NCBI GenBank assembly: GCA_003454665.1
Contig: DMKB01000096.1
Location: 1 to 10,198 of the forward strand
Origin: Nitrospiraceae bacterium
Lineage (GTDB): Bacteria > Nitrospirota > UBA9217
DNA: 10,198 bases
Direction of reading: 5' to 3'
Both the position numbers and the translations under genes were made by a program. The notes beneath the pieces were generated by a model, which worked only from the letters and a program-made list of their open reading frames with translations, was not told where the DNA came from and made no database searches. Shown here one piece after another: positions 1 to 7,040 of the stretch; within the stretch, counting starts at the first letter, position 1, and every line of letters starts with the position of its first letter.

Positions 1-462
1 ATAGCATTCATGCACCAGTTCCGTGCAGTACACGTTTCCGTTCTTCGCCTTGAAACGGTAGTCATACTCCGTTTTTTTCCGGGCATGTTTTGTTGCGCAT
101 GCTATGGCCGTATCAATGAGCCCATCAGCGGCACTCTTGACGCGCAAGACCGAAACGCTGTCGGTCCTGCAGAACGTGAGGATATCTTCCTCGATAACGC
201 CTTTGCCTACTGCGTGTATCACGCTGTCATGACCGACGAATAATCCCGCATGGCCCCAGAAGCCGGGAGTAAAAATCGTATTCAGGAATCCGTCATATCT
301 CCGCAGCATGATATCGCCCCGCTGCACGACGTTCAGAATTTTTCTTACTTCCTTTCCTTTGACTTTATGATGGGCCGGTTTATACGTAACCCAGAGAGGA
401 AATTTGTGCAGGTAGATATTGCCCGTCACCTTGATGAGCCACGCCGGTAATTGCAGTCCCAT
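1..462 (-). CDS. Permuted NlpC/P60 (YiiX/YebB-like) cysteine hydrolase, partial
   Basis: An open minus-strand frame from an ATG at 462 to the window edge gives 154 residues with no stop, so the C-terminus is missing. A good Shine-Dalgarno (AGGAG, complement of 468-472) lies 5 bases upstream and supports this start. Residues 48-51 are RGDI, the usual opening of the permuted NlpC/P60 (YiiX/YebB) fold. It continues with WGHAGLFVG (residues 69-77), holding the likely catalytic His71, and YCTELV (145-150), holding the likely nucleophile Cys146. His before Cys is the permuted order; classical NlpC/P60 enzymes have Cys first. Family members are putative amidases or peptidases acting on cell-wall peptides or lipid-linked amides; the substrate here is unknown. 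I see no signal peptide; the N-terminus (LPAWLIKVTG) is only mildly hydrophobic. It is divergent from glnE, with 124 bases between the two starts. The family call is fairly sure, the substrate is not. Confidence 0.8.
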   Translation of the reverse strand, partial: MGLQLPAWLIKVTGNIYLHKFPLWVTYKPAHHKVKGKEVRKILNVVQRGDIMLRRYDGFLNTIFTPGFWGHAGLFVGHDSVIHAVGKGVIEEDILTFCRTDSVSVLRVKSAADGLIDTAIACATKHARKKTEYDYRFKAKNGNVYCTELVHECY

Positions 463-550
463 AACGTCTCCTGTGGTTTGAACGGTGGTAATTCCCCCCA
501 TGGATCCCGCGTTCTGAGTGGCTGTTTCATTTCGGCGATCCTCTCCACGC

Positions 551-579
551 TTGTATATCCTACTGCTTGTCAGTATAAT
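551..579 (+). promoter_or_regulatory. Sigma-70-type promoter of glnE
   Basis: A perfect -10 hexamer TATAAT (574-579) follows a -35-like TTGTAT (551-556, four of six consensus bases) at the ideal 17-base spacing. The predicted transcription start (about 585-587) coincides with the glnE ATG at 587, which would leave little or no 5' leader. The call rests on matching by eye. Confidence 0.6.
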
Positions 580-586
580 ATAAAAA

Positions 587-3500
587 ATGTCCATTGGCAA
601 TCACAGAATAGTCACTCCGCCGCAGCTCACGCATGCCGGCATACAGGACGCCGAGCAAGCGCTGAAGAATCTGGACCTGCTGCAGAGCGCATTCGGTCGC
701 GATCAGTTCGGTGAATTTCTTCCTCCTTTTCTGCATGCCCTTGCCGGTACGGCGGATCCTGACATGGCGCTGAATAACGCCGAGCGTTTCGTGAGCGGAC
801 TTGAGGACAAAGCAGCATTTTTGTCTCTCTGCCGCACGAACGCCAACCTCGTTACCTCCTTGATGACGATTTTCGGCGCGAGCAGGTTTCTGTCTACCTA
901 TAGTGCCTCTGCCGCTCCGGTTGTCCTTGAGGCTCTTCACAATCCCGACTATCTTACCGGCCCTGCCGACAAAAACCATTTTTCCGGTCGACTGGCCATG
1001 CTGAAAGCCCCGGTGGAGCAGGATGCCGATTTTTATCGGGTGCTCAGGACATTTCGGAAGCAGGAGATGCTCAGGATTGGCCTGAGAGACCTGCTCGGCA
1101 AGGCGGACCTCCAGGAAACGGTGCAGGAATTATCCGGTCTTGCAGAGGCCTGTCTGCAGGCCGCGTACGAATGGGTCGATGGCAATCTCAGGAAAAAGCA
1201 CGGTACGCCGCGGTCCACCGGACCGGACGGATCGCCGGCGGGATTCGCTGTCATCGCCATGGGCAAACTCGGCGGAAGGGAGTTGAACTTCAGTTCCGAC
1301 ATTGACCTGATGTATGTCTATTCCGCAGACGGTGAGACCGGGGGGATTTCGTCCTCCAGTGGGAGCATGTCCGGCATCATAACCAATCATCAGTATTTCA
1401 CAAAACTGGCTGAAAAACTTACTTCTGCTATCGGCGGGAAAACCGAAGACGGTTTTGTCTTCCGCGTTGATTTGCGGCTCAGACCTGAAGGCCAGCGGGG
1501 CCCGCTGGCACAGAGCTTGAACGGCTACGAGATATACTACGAATCCTGGGGGCAGACATGGGAACGGTCGGCGCTGCTCAAGGCACGACCCGTAGCCGGA
1601 GTCGAATCCGTTGGCAAAGAGTTCATGGAACGGATCGGGCCCTTCGTGTACCGGAAATACCTTGATTACGGTGCCATTGCTGAAATCAAGGAAATGAAAA
1701 AAAGGATAAATGCGGCGGTGCATCAGAAAGGCGCCATGTTCCGGGATGTGAAGCTTGGGTATGGCGGTATTCGCGAAATTGAGTTTGTGATTCAGGCCCT
1801 TCAGTTGATGCACGCTGGCCGGGACCGGGGGCTCCGGGTAAACAATGCGTTGAAAGCCCTGCACGTTCTTTCCCAGAAAGGACTGATTTCACACCAGGAG
1901 CACGAATTGCTCTCGAAAGCCTACATCTTTCTCAGAACCGTCGAACACCGTATCCAGATCCTCGACGACCTCCAGACGCAGACGCTTCCGACGGACGAGC
2001 TTGGTCTGCGTACGCTCGCGCGGCGGAGCGGCTCTGTAGAGCGGGGAAAGGAGACAGGGTCGTTCCTCCGGGATTACCATGAACACACCCGCGCGGTCAG
2101 GAACATCTATGATGACCTGTTTGCATTTACCGAGGAGGAGCCTGTCGCAGAGAGGGGAGGGAGAAGTTATGCATTTCTCCTGGATCCTGAAACGAGTGAG
2201 CACGATGCGATGAATGCCCTCAGGCAGCACGGTTTTCGAGATTCGGCGAGAGCCTACCGAAACCTGATGCTCCTTCGGGAAGGCACGGCTTTCGTGCACC
2301 AGACACCGAGGAGCCGAAAGGCCTTCGGTGAAATGTTTCCGGCGCTTTTCGAAGAGCTCGTTGCCTCTCCTGACCCGGACATGGCCCTGAACCACCTGGA
2401 ATCCTATCTTGCTGCTCAGGATTCCTGGGATGCTTTGCAGTCGATCATAGAGCAGGACCGGCTTGTCGTAAAAATTATGATCGGCATTTTTTCCAACAGC
2501 GATTATTTCTCGAGGATGCTTGTGAGCGCTCCGGCGCTTCTCGAAGACCTGCTTGATGCGAGCAGGTCTGCCGGCGTAGGGACGAAAGCCGATTTCTTTT
2601 CAGGCCTCACCGCTGCCATGGAAACAGGGGATGTTCTGTCGGAAAAACTCGATGCCCTTCGACATGTCAAGCACCGTGAGGAAATACGGATCGGCATGGC
2701 TGATCTTCTCTCCCGTTTTCCCACTCCCGTTGTGTCCCGAATGCTTTCGAAACTCGCGGAAGCGTGTCTCACCGCGTCCCTCGATCTTGCAGCGGCTGAA
2801 ACTGCACGGCGATACAACCGTGCCGACAGCTGGACTGGTCTTGCGGTCGTCGGCGTCGGAAAACTCGGCGGGAGAGAGATCACGTATGCCTCGGACCTCG
2901 ACATCCTGTTCGTGTACGCTGAAGATCGTTCCGGCACGCCGCCAGAAGGGCTTACGGTCTTCGAGTACTCCAGCAAAATAGCCGAAAAAACCATCGCCTA
3001 CCTCACGACGATGACCCGCGAAGGATTTGCCTATCGCGTGGACACCCGGCTCCGTCCAACGGGATCCAAGGGGCCGCTTGTTCAAAGTATTGCGGCCTTT
3101 CGAGACTACTATTCCTCTCTTGCCGAGACCTGGGAGCGTCAGGCATTGGTCAACGCACGATTTGTGGCCGGAGATGCCGATGTTGGACGGGAGTTCATTG
3201 CGAGTCTCGAGGATCTGGTGTACCAGGATGCCGCGCCTGCTGCGCTTGCGCGAGACGTCCGCGATATGCGCATGAAAATGGAGCATGAAATCGGCAAGGA
3301 AGACGCGGCACACTTCAATATCAAGCAGGGGACCGGCGGGCTCGTTGATATAGAATTCATCGTTCAGTATCTGCAGCTCCTGCATGGAAAGAGCCATTGC
3401 CGTGTCAGGATCCCGGGTACGTATAACGCTCTCCGGGCGCTCCAAAAAAACAAGCTCATCGCCCCAGATGATTATCGGACCCTGGAGCAGGCCTATCTCT

Positions 3501-3724
3501 TTTTTCGCCTCCTGGAAAGCAGGATGCGGATCGTCACGAACCAGGCGACGAACGATCTCACGAGAGATCCTGATCACCTGCGGCCCCTTGCGCGCCGTAT
3601 GGGGTATGAGGATGATGCCGTTTCTGCCGGCCAGAAGATGCTGAACTCCTACGAGGAAGTGAGCCAGGAGGTGAGGGGGATGTTCGACAGAATTGTGCCG
3701 GAGAGCGGGAAGAAAAGCGATTGA
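587..3724 (+). CDS. glnE: Bifunctional glutamine synthetase adenylyltransferase/adenylyl-removing enzyme
   Basis: This 1045-residue cytoplasmic enzyme attaches AMP to, and removes AMP from, a tyrosine of each glutamine synthetase subunit. In well-studied relatives the PII protein and glutamine set the direction. Two homologous nucleotidyltransferase halves are visible. The N-terminal (adenylyl-removing) half has GKLGGREL from Gly226 and the metal-binding pair Asp238/Asp240 (SSDIDLMYVY). The C-terminal (adenylylating) half has GKLGGREI from Gly758 and Asp770/Asp772 (SDLDILFVY). Each is followed by the family's RLRPxGxxGPL-type segment and a GGxxxIEFxxQxLQL helix. Length is slightly above the E. 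coli protein (about 946). All key residues look intact. ATG 587 is the first start after an in-frame stop at 581; no other ATG, GTG or TTG start follows for more than 50 codons. There is no Shine-Dalgarno: the ATG sits directly behind a TATAAT box. The gene stands alone, divergent from the hydrolase. Confidence 0.96.
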   Translation: MSIGNHRIVTPPQLTHAGIQDAEQALKNLDLLQSAFGRDQFGEFLPPFLHALAGTADPDMALNNAERFVSGLEDKAAFLSLCRTNANLVTSLMTIFGASRFLSTYSASAAPVVLEALHNPDYLTGPADKNHFSGRLAMLKAPVEQDADFYRVLRTFRKQEMLRIGLRDLLGKADLQETVQELSGLAEACLQAAYEWVDGNLRKKHGTPRSTGPDGSPAGFAVIAMGKLGGRELNFSSDIDLMYVYSADGETGGISSSSGSMSGIITNHQYFTKLAEKLTSAIGGKTEDGFVFRVDLRLRPEGQRGPLAQSLNGYEIYYESWGQTWERSALLKARPVAGVESVGKEFMERIGPFVYRKYLDYGAIAEIKEMKKRINAAVHQKGAMFRDVKLGYGGIREIEFVIQALQLMHAGRDRGLRVNNALKALHVLSQKGLISHQEHELLSKAYIFLRTVEHRIQILDDLQTQTLPTDELGLRTLARRSGSVERGKETGSFLRDYHEHTRAVRNIYDDLFAFTEEEPVAERGGRSYAFLLDPETSEHDAMNALRQHGFRDSARAYRNLMLLREGTAFVHQTPRSRKAFGEMFPALFEELVASPDPDMALNHLESYLAAQDSWDALQSIIEQDRLVVKIMIGIFSNSDYFSRMLVSAPALLEDLLDASRSAGVGTKADFFSGLTAAMETGDVLSEKLDALRHVKHREEIRIGMADLLSRFPTPVVSRMLSKLAEACLTASLDLAAAETARRYNRADSWTGLAVVGVGKLGGREITYASDLDILFVYAEDRSGTPPEGLTVFEYSSKIAEKTIAYLTTMTREGFAYRVDTRLRPTGSKGPLVQSIAAFRDYYSSLAETWERQALVNARFVAGDADVGREFIASLEDLVYQDAAPAALARDVRDMRMKMEHEIGKEDAAHFNIKQGTGGLVDIEFIVQYLQLLHGKSHCRVRIPGTYNALRALQKNKLIAPDDYRTLEQAYLFFRLLESRMRIVTNQATNDLTRDPDHLRPLARRMGYEDDAVSAGQKMLNSYEEVSQEVRGMFDRIVPESGKKSD

Positions 3725-3741
3725 GCAGGGCTGAAACAGTC

Positions 3742-3762
3742 GCCATAAAAGATTTTTATGGC
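3742..3762 (+). repeat. Perfect inverted repeat behind glnE, possible weak terminator
   Basis: Two 9-base arms (3742-3750 and 3754-3762, GCCATAAAA and its complement) flank a 3-base loop, 17 bases after the glnE stop. The stem is AT-rich and no T-run follows, so it is a poor intrinsic terminator. It could stabilise the glnE 3' end or bind a protein. Confidence 0.4.
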
Positions 3763-3811
3763 TGGTAAGAATAAATTTATGGAAATGCCCGCCTGCATGA
3801 CGATATTTTTC

Positions 3812-3841
3812 TTGACAACTTCTCACCTCTTATACTAGGAT
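3812..3841 (+). promoter_or_regulatory. Candidate promoter of the TSUP transporter operon
   Basis: A perfect -35 box TTGACA (3812-3817) is followed by TAGGAT (3836-3841, four of six consensus bases) at 18-base spacing. The better-looking TATACT at 3831-3836 is only 13 bases away, too close for a normal sigma-70 promoter. The -35 box is convincing; the -10 assignment is uncertain. Transcription from here gives a leader of roughly 190 bases before the transporter start. Confidence 0.5.
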
Positions 3842-4024
3842 ACAAAGCTGTTGCAAAAGTTAACACCTGATTACCTGACCCCGCGGCCGCAATCCCGCTC
3901 CAGCGGGGGACTGCTGCGGGATGTCGCGTTGTTCAATCACGCCCTGGCGTGACTGCTGGAGGGGCTCCACTGCATCGCTCATGTACGCTGTTCGTAACAG
4001 GCGCTGCGGTAATACATTTCTGTG

Positions 4025-4031
4025 AGGGAGG
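4025..4031 (+). promoter_or_regulatory. Ribosome binding site deciding the TSUP start
   Basis: AGGGAGG lies 11 bases before ATG 4043. An in-frame GTG at 4022 sits immediately before this purine block and has no binding site of its own, so ATG 4043 is preferred. Confidence 0.65.
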
Positions 4032-4042
4032 AAGTTATCGAG

Positions 4043-5020
4043 ATGCTGCGTAGACATTCACGAGTCCTGTTGGTCTTTGCATTCCTGATTATGGTTCTTT
4101 TGTCAGCAAGCTTTGCATTCGCTTCATCAGGCATGTCCCCTGACTTGTCGCAGGCAGCTGCCGCGGCAACGGGTTCCACGATGCCCTGGTGGTTCTGGCC
4201 GTTGATCCTTTTCGTTGTAACCTTTGTCCTGGGAATTCTCGCTGTCCTCGGCGGTGTCGGCGGCGGGGTGCTCTTCGTGCCGATTGTGAGCGGCTTTTTC
4301 CCGTTCCACCTGGATTTCGTCAGGGGCGCGGGCCTGCTCGTGGCCCTGGCCGGAGCACTTGCAGCAGGTCCCGGTCTTCTGCGGAGGAACCTCGCGAGCC
4401 TCAAACTGGCAATCCCGGTAGCGCTCATTGCCTCGGCAGCGGCCATTGTCGGAGCAATGATCGGTCTTGCCCTTCCCGCGAATGTCGTGCAGATACTGCT
4501 CGGCGCCACGATCATGTTCATTGTGGTCATCATGGTCACGGCTAAAAAATCGGACTTCCCCGAGGTGCCGAAGCCGGATGCACTGGCACAGAGCCTGGGC
4601 ATTATGGGAATTTACCATGAAGAATCGTCGGGCAAGAACATCGACTGGCGCGTGCACCGGACGCCGGCAGGCCTTCTCCTGTTCATCGTCATCGGCGTCA
4701 TGGCCGGCATGTTCGGCCTCGGAGCAGGCTGGGCGAACGTTCCGGTCCTGAATCTCCTCATGGGGGCGCCCCTCAAGATTTCCGTTGCCACCAGTAAATT
4801 TCTGCTTTCCATAACAGACACGTCGGCTGCCTGGGTCTACCTGAATCAGGGCGCCGTGCTTCCGATGATCGTTGTCCCGTCTATTGTCGGAATCATGCTC
4901 GGTTCCCTCATCGGCGTGAAAATACTGGCCAAGACAAAACCAAAGGCCATCAAGTGGATCGTGATCAGTATTCTGTTCCTGGCCGCAGTGAGGGCGATAC
5001 TCAAGGGTTTTGGTATTTAA
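4043..5020 (+). CDS. TSUP family (TauE/SafE-like) membrane anion transporter
   Basis: A polytopic inner-membrane protein of 325 residues from ATG 4043 (332 if GTG 4022 is used). The N-terminus has a basic stretch (MLRRHSR), a hydrophobic core and SFAFA-SS, resembling a cleavable signal peptide to about residue 27, or else a first helix. Two related halves follow. The first carries GGVGGGVLFVP (residues 70-80) and the second GLGAGWANVP (225-234): the repeated glycine-rich motif with a VP pair that marks TSUP proteins. A cytosolic-looking linker of about 40 residues (168-207) separates them. Family members move small anions such as sulfite, sulfate, taurine-derived compounds or organic acids; nothing visible sets the substrate. 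It is followed after 15 bases by a small membrane protein in the same operon. I am sure of the family and unsure of the substrate. Confidence 0.88.
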   Translation: MLRRHSRVLLVFAFLIMVLLSASFAFASSGMSPDLSQAAAAATGSTMPWWFWPLILFVVTFVLGILAVLGGVGGGVLFVPIVSGFFPFHLDFVRGAGLLVALAGALAAGPGLLRRNLASLKLAIPVALIASAAAIVGAMIGLALPANVVQILLGATIMFIVVIMVTAKKSDFPEVPKPDALAQSLGIMGIYHEESSGKNIDWRVHRTPAGLLLFIVIGVMAGMFGLGAGWANVPVLNLLMGAPLKISVATSKFLLSITDTSAAWVYLNQGAVLPMIVVPSIVGIMLGSLIGVKILAKTKPKAIKWIVISILFLAAVRAILKGFGI

Positions 5021-5035
5021 GAAAAGGAGAAGGGA

Positions 5036-5452
5036 ATGAGTGACAATAACGTAACCGTTGCGGAAGAGCAAGTAACATACGCGAATATCCTGAACGTCGG
5101 GATGTGGACCGGTCTGGCCCTCCTCGTCGTAATGTTTTTTATTTATATATCGGGGATCCTCCCGAGCCTGGTGGCGATCGAGGACCTGTCGAAGTACTGG
5201 CATCTGACGGCGAGCGACTTCCATAAGGAACTCGGCACCCCCATCGGCTGGGGATGGCTTGCTCATGTGGGCAAGGGCGACTATCTGAACTTTGTCGGCA
5301 TCGCGATTCTCGCCGGCCTGACGATTGTTTGCTATATAGCCATTATGCCTGCCCTGAAACGGAAGAAGGATACGGCCTATCTGGTCATCGCTGTTCTGGA
5401 AGTTGTCGTTCTCACTCTCGCGGCGAGCGGTATCCTGCAAAGCGGGCACTAA
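5036..5452 (+). CDS. Small three-helix membrane protein, partner of the TSUP transporter
   Basis: A 138-residue protein with three likely membrane helices at about residues 23-46, 83-107 and 113-134. The first two are joined by a roughly 35-residue loop rich in aromatic residues (KYWHL, GWGWLAHVG), probably extracytoplasmic. A charged KRKKD cluster near 110-114 should face the cytoplasm. The start is well supported: AAGGAG (5024-5029) lies 6 bases before ATG 5036, and the transporter stop is only 15 bases upstream. A strong terminator closes the operon directly behind. Small membrane proteins, some annotated DUF1634, often sit beside TSUP genes. I suspect this one is of that kind but cannot confirm the family by eye. 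A role as accessory subunit of the transporter is inference from operon position; no catalytic motif is visible. Confidence 0.75.
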   Translation: MSDNNVTVAEEQVTYANILNVGMWTGLALLVVMFFIYISGILPSLVAIEDLSKYWHLTASDFHKELGTPIGWGWLAHVGKGDYLNFVGIAILAGLTIVCYIAIMPALKRKKDTAYLVIAVLEVVVLTLAASGILQSGH

Positions 5453-5461
5453 TATCATATG

Positions 5462-5509
5462 TCACAGAGAGGCAGGGCTCAGCTCCTGCCTCTCTGTGAT
5501 CATTTTTTT
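5462..5509 (+). terminator. Intrinsic terminator of the TSUP operon
   Basis: A perfect 15-base stem (5462-5476 with 5485-5499, arm TCACAGAGAGGCAGG) with an 8-base loop is followed 3 bases later by seven T residues (5503-5509). It begins 9 bases after the preceding stop codon. This is a textbook rho-independent terminator. Confidence 0.93.
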
Positions 5510-5539
5510 CCTCAAGAGCTTTACCGTGGCCATCTGTGT

Positions 5540-5557
5540 ATCCCGGTACTCCGGGAT
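5540..5557 (+). repeat. Short perfect inverted repeat upstream of the ion-transporter operon
   Basis: ATCCCGG (5540-5546) and CCGGGAT (5551-5557) form a perfect 7-base palindrome with a 4-base centre. It lies about 60 bases before the -35 box of the next operon and could be an upstream regulator site or simply a second hairpin behind the terminator. A CCGTGG hexamer occurs on both sides (5524-5529 and 5558-5563). Confidence 0.35.
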
Positions 5558-5616
5558 CCGTGGTTTCATAAGGCTTGGCTTTTTTCTTAGCGAGAAATTG
5601 ACCTACCCCTTTTCCC

Positions 5617-5645
5617 TTGACAAGAACAGCTGCCCGTTATATCTT
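5617..5645 (+). promoter_or_regulatory. Candidate promoter of the ion transporter-Usp operon
   Basis: A perfect TTGACA (5617-5622) is followed by TATCTT (5640-5645, four of six consensus bases) at 17-base spacing. The overlapping TTATAT or TATATC would sit at 14-15 bases. The predicted transcription start (about 5652-5654) falls on the ATG at 5654. Confidence 0.55.
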
Positions 5646-5653
5646 CCCCTATC

Positions 5654-7021
5654 ATGTCTCCGTCTGGCCCGCAGAGCGATCTCGGCGTAATACTCACCCT
5701 CTGGAGCACGCTTCCCTTTGTTGGCATGCTGCTTTCCATCGCCTTCTTCCCCCTTGTGGCGCCGAAGTTCTGGCACCATCACTTCGGCAAGGTCTCGCTA
5801 TTCTGGGCAGTAGCGATCGCCGTCCCCCTGCTCATTCTCTATCGAAGCGCTGCGCTCCATGAGTTCATCCACATTATGCTGGCTGACTATCTGCCTTTTA
5901 TCATTCTTCTCGGTGCGCTCTATACGGTTTCCGGCGGTATCCTGATCCGCGGGACCCTGCGGGGAACGCCGATCGTGAATACGGCGATGCTCACCTTGGG
6001 CACGGTCCTGGCATCGTGGATGGGTACCACCGGCGCAGCCATGCTCCTGATCCGTCCTTTTCTCAGGGCGAACGCGGGGAGGAAGAACAGGACGTTCATG
6101 GTGGTCTTTTTTATTTTTCTCGTTGCAAACGTGGGTGGCTCCCTTACGCCCCTCGGCGATCCACCGCTCTTTCTCGGCTTTCTCCGGGGAGTACCGTTTT
6201 TCTGGACCTTCCAGTTGTTTCCCCATATGATTGTCGCGGCCGGAACACTCCTGGCCCTCTATTTTCTCACGGACCGGCACTTTTATAAAAAAGAGGGGAA
6301 TACGTCACTTCAGGATCTCGACGTCAAGGAACCCTTGAAAATAGAGGGCGGGTACAACGTTATTTTCCTGGCGGGAATCGTCGGCGCCGTCCTGATGAGC
6401 GGGATTGTCCACTGGGGGGAGGTCTCGATCCTGGGCATTCACCGATCAGTGCAGGACGTGGTACGGGACGGCCTTCTCATCCTCATACCCCTCTGTTCCC
6501 TTATTGTTACCCCAAGGACACTGAGAGAAGACAACGCCTTTACCTGGTTTCCGATAAAAGAAGTGGCCATCCTGTTCAGCGGTATCTTTCTGACCATGAT
6601 GCCCTGCCTCAAGATACTCCAGGCGGGAGAAGAAGGCGCGCTTGCCTTCGTCATAACCGCCTTAAAGGAGCCCGTTCACTATTTCTGGCTCACCGGCGTG
6701 CTGTCGGCCTTTCTCGACAATGCGCCGACCTATCTCACCTTTCTGAATTCAGCCCTCGGGGGATTGGCGTCGGGCGTTCCAGCATCGCAACAGATCCCGC
6801 TTTTGATCCAGGACAGTCCCTTATACCTCGTGGCAATTTCGGCGGGGGCCGTGTTCTTCGGCGCATTAACGTACATCGGCAATGCCCCGAACTTCATGGT
6901 GCGCTCAATCGCCGAGGAAGCGGGCACACCCATGCCCAGCTTCTTCGGGTATATGCTGAAATATTCGGTGCCGATTCTGGTTCCGGTTTTTCTTCTTATA
7001 ACACTGATCTTCTTTCTCTAA
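5654..7021 (+). CDS. CitMHS/NhaD-type sodium:proton antiporter-like membrane transporter
   Basis: A 455-residue integral membrane protein with about eleven to twelve hydrophobic helices from residue 10 to the C-terminus. It belongs to the ion transporter superfamily. Two hallmark segments are visible: TPLGDPPLF with Gly168-Asp169-Pro170-Pro171, and FLDNAPTYLTF with Asp355-Asn356-Ala357-Pro358. These are the paired re-entrant or broken-helix motifs of NhaD/ArsB/CitMHS-type carriers. The subgroup resembles proteins annotated as sodium:proton antiporter or putative citrate transporter (CitMHS_2); ion specificity cannot be read from sequence. ATG 5654 is the only sensible start, because the family's conserved LWSTLPFVGMLL block begins about 16 residues later and an in-frame stop lies at 5618. 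No Shine-Dalgarno precedes it; the upstream bases are pyrimidine-rich and sit right behind the promoter. A universal stress protein gene follows after 19 bases, probably on the same transcript. Confidence 0.88.
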   Translation: MSPSGPQSDLGVILTLWSTLPFVGMLLSIAFFPLVAPKFWHHHFGKVSLFWAVAIAVPLLILYRSAALHEFIHIMLADYLPFIILLGALYTVSGGILIRGTLRGTPIVNTAMLTLGTVLASWMGTTGAAMLLIRPFLRANAGRKNRTFMVVFFIFLVANVGGSLTPLGDPPLFLGFLRGVPFFWTFQLFPHMIVAAGTLLALYFLTDRHFYKKEGNTSLQDLDVKEPLKIEGGYNVIFLAGIVGAVLMSGIVHWGEVSILGIHRSVQDVVRDGLLILIPLCSLIVTPRTLREDNAFTWFPIKEVAILFSGIFLTMMPCLKILQAGEEGALAFVITALKEPVHYFWLTGVLSAFLDNAPTYLTFLNSALGGLASGVPASQQIPLLIQDSPLYLVAISAGAVFFGALTYIGNAPNFMVRSIAEEAGTPMPSFFGYMLKYSVPILVPVFLLITLIFFL

Positions 7022-7027
7022 TACGAC

Positions 7028-7032
7028 AAGGA
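7028..7032 (+). promoter_or_regulatory. Ribosome binding site deciding the Usp start
   Basis: AAGGA (7028-7032) is 8 bases before ATG 7041. It overlaps the in-frame ATG at 7032, which therefore cannot use it, so 7041 is the better start. Confidence 0.6.
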
Positions 7033-7040
7033 TGACTGCC

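Larger units (their letters stand above)
3725..4042 (+). other. 318-base intergenic region with hairpin-rich leader
   Basis: The gap between glnE and the TSUP transporter holds no convincing gene. After the promoter comes a GC-rich leader with two compact hairpins. The first is CCCGCT/AGCGGG (3894-3899 with 3902-3907). The second is TCACGCC/GGCGTGA (3937-3943 with 3946-3952). Both must open a pair or two to form a normal loop. A 34-codon open frame starts at ATG 3921 and stops at 4023-4025, just before the ribosome binding site of the transporter. I do not recognise a known riboswitch class here. Confidence 0.4.

Noticed and set aside
10..243. 77-codon + strand frame at the left edge
   Set aside because: The opposite strand encodes a recognisable permuted NlpC/P60 domain with a good ribosome binding site.
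2600..3826. 408-codon minus-strand frame opposite glnE
   Set aside because: It overlaps the conserved C-terminal catalytic half of GlnE and shows no family motif.
4127..5458. 443-codon minus-strand frame opposite the TSUP operon
   Set aside because: Its product is rich in His, Arg, Glu and Asp with no fold pattern, a typical mirror of hydrophobic codons. The + strand proteins have clear family motifs.
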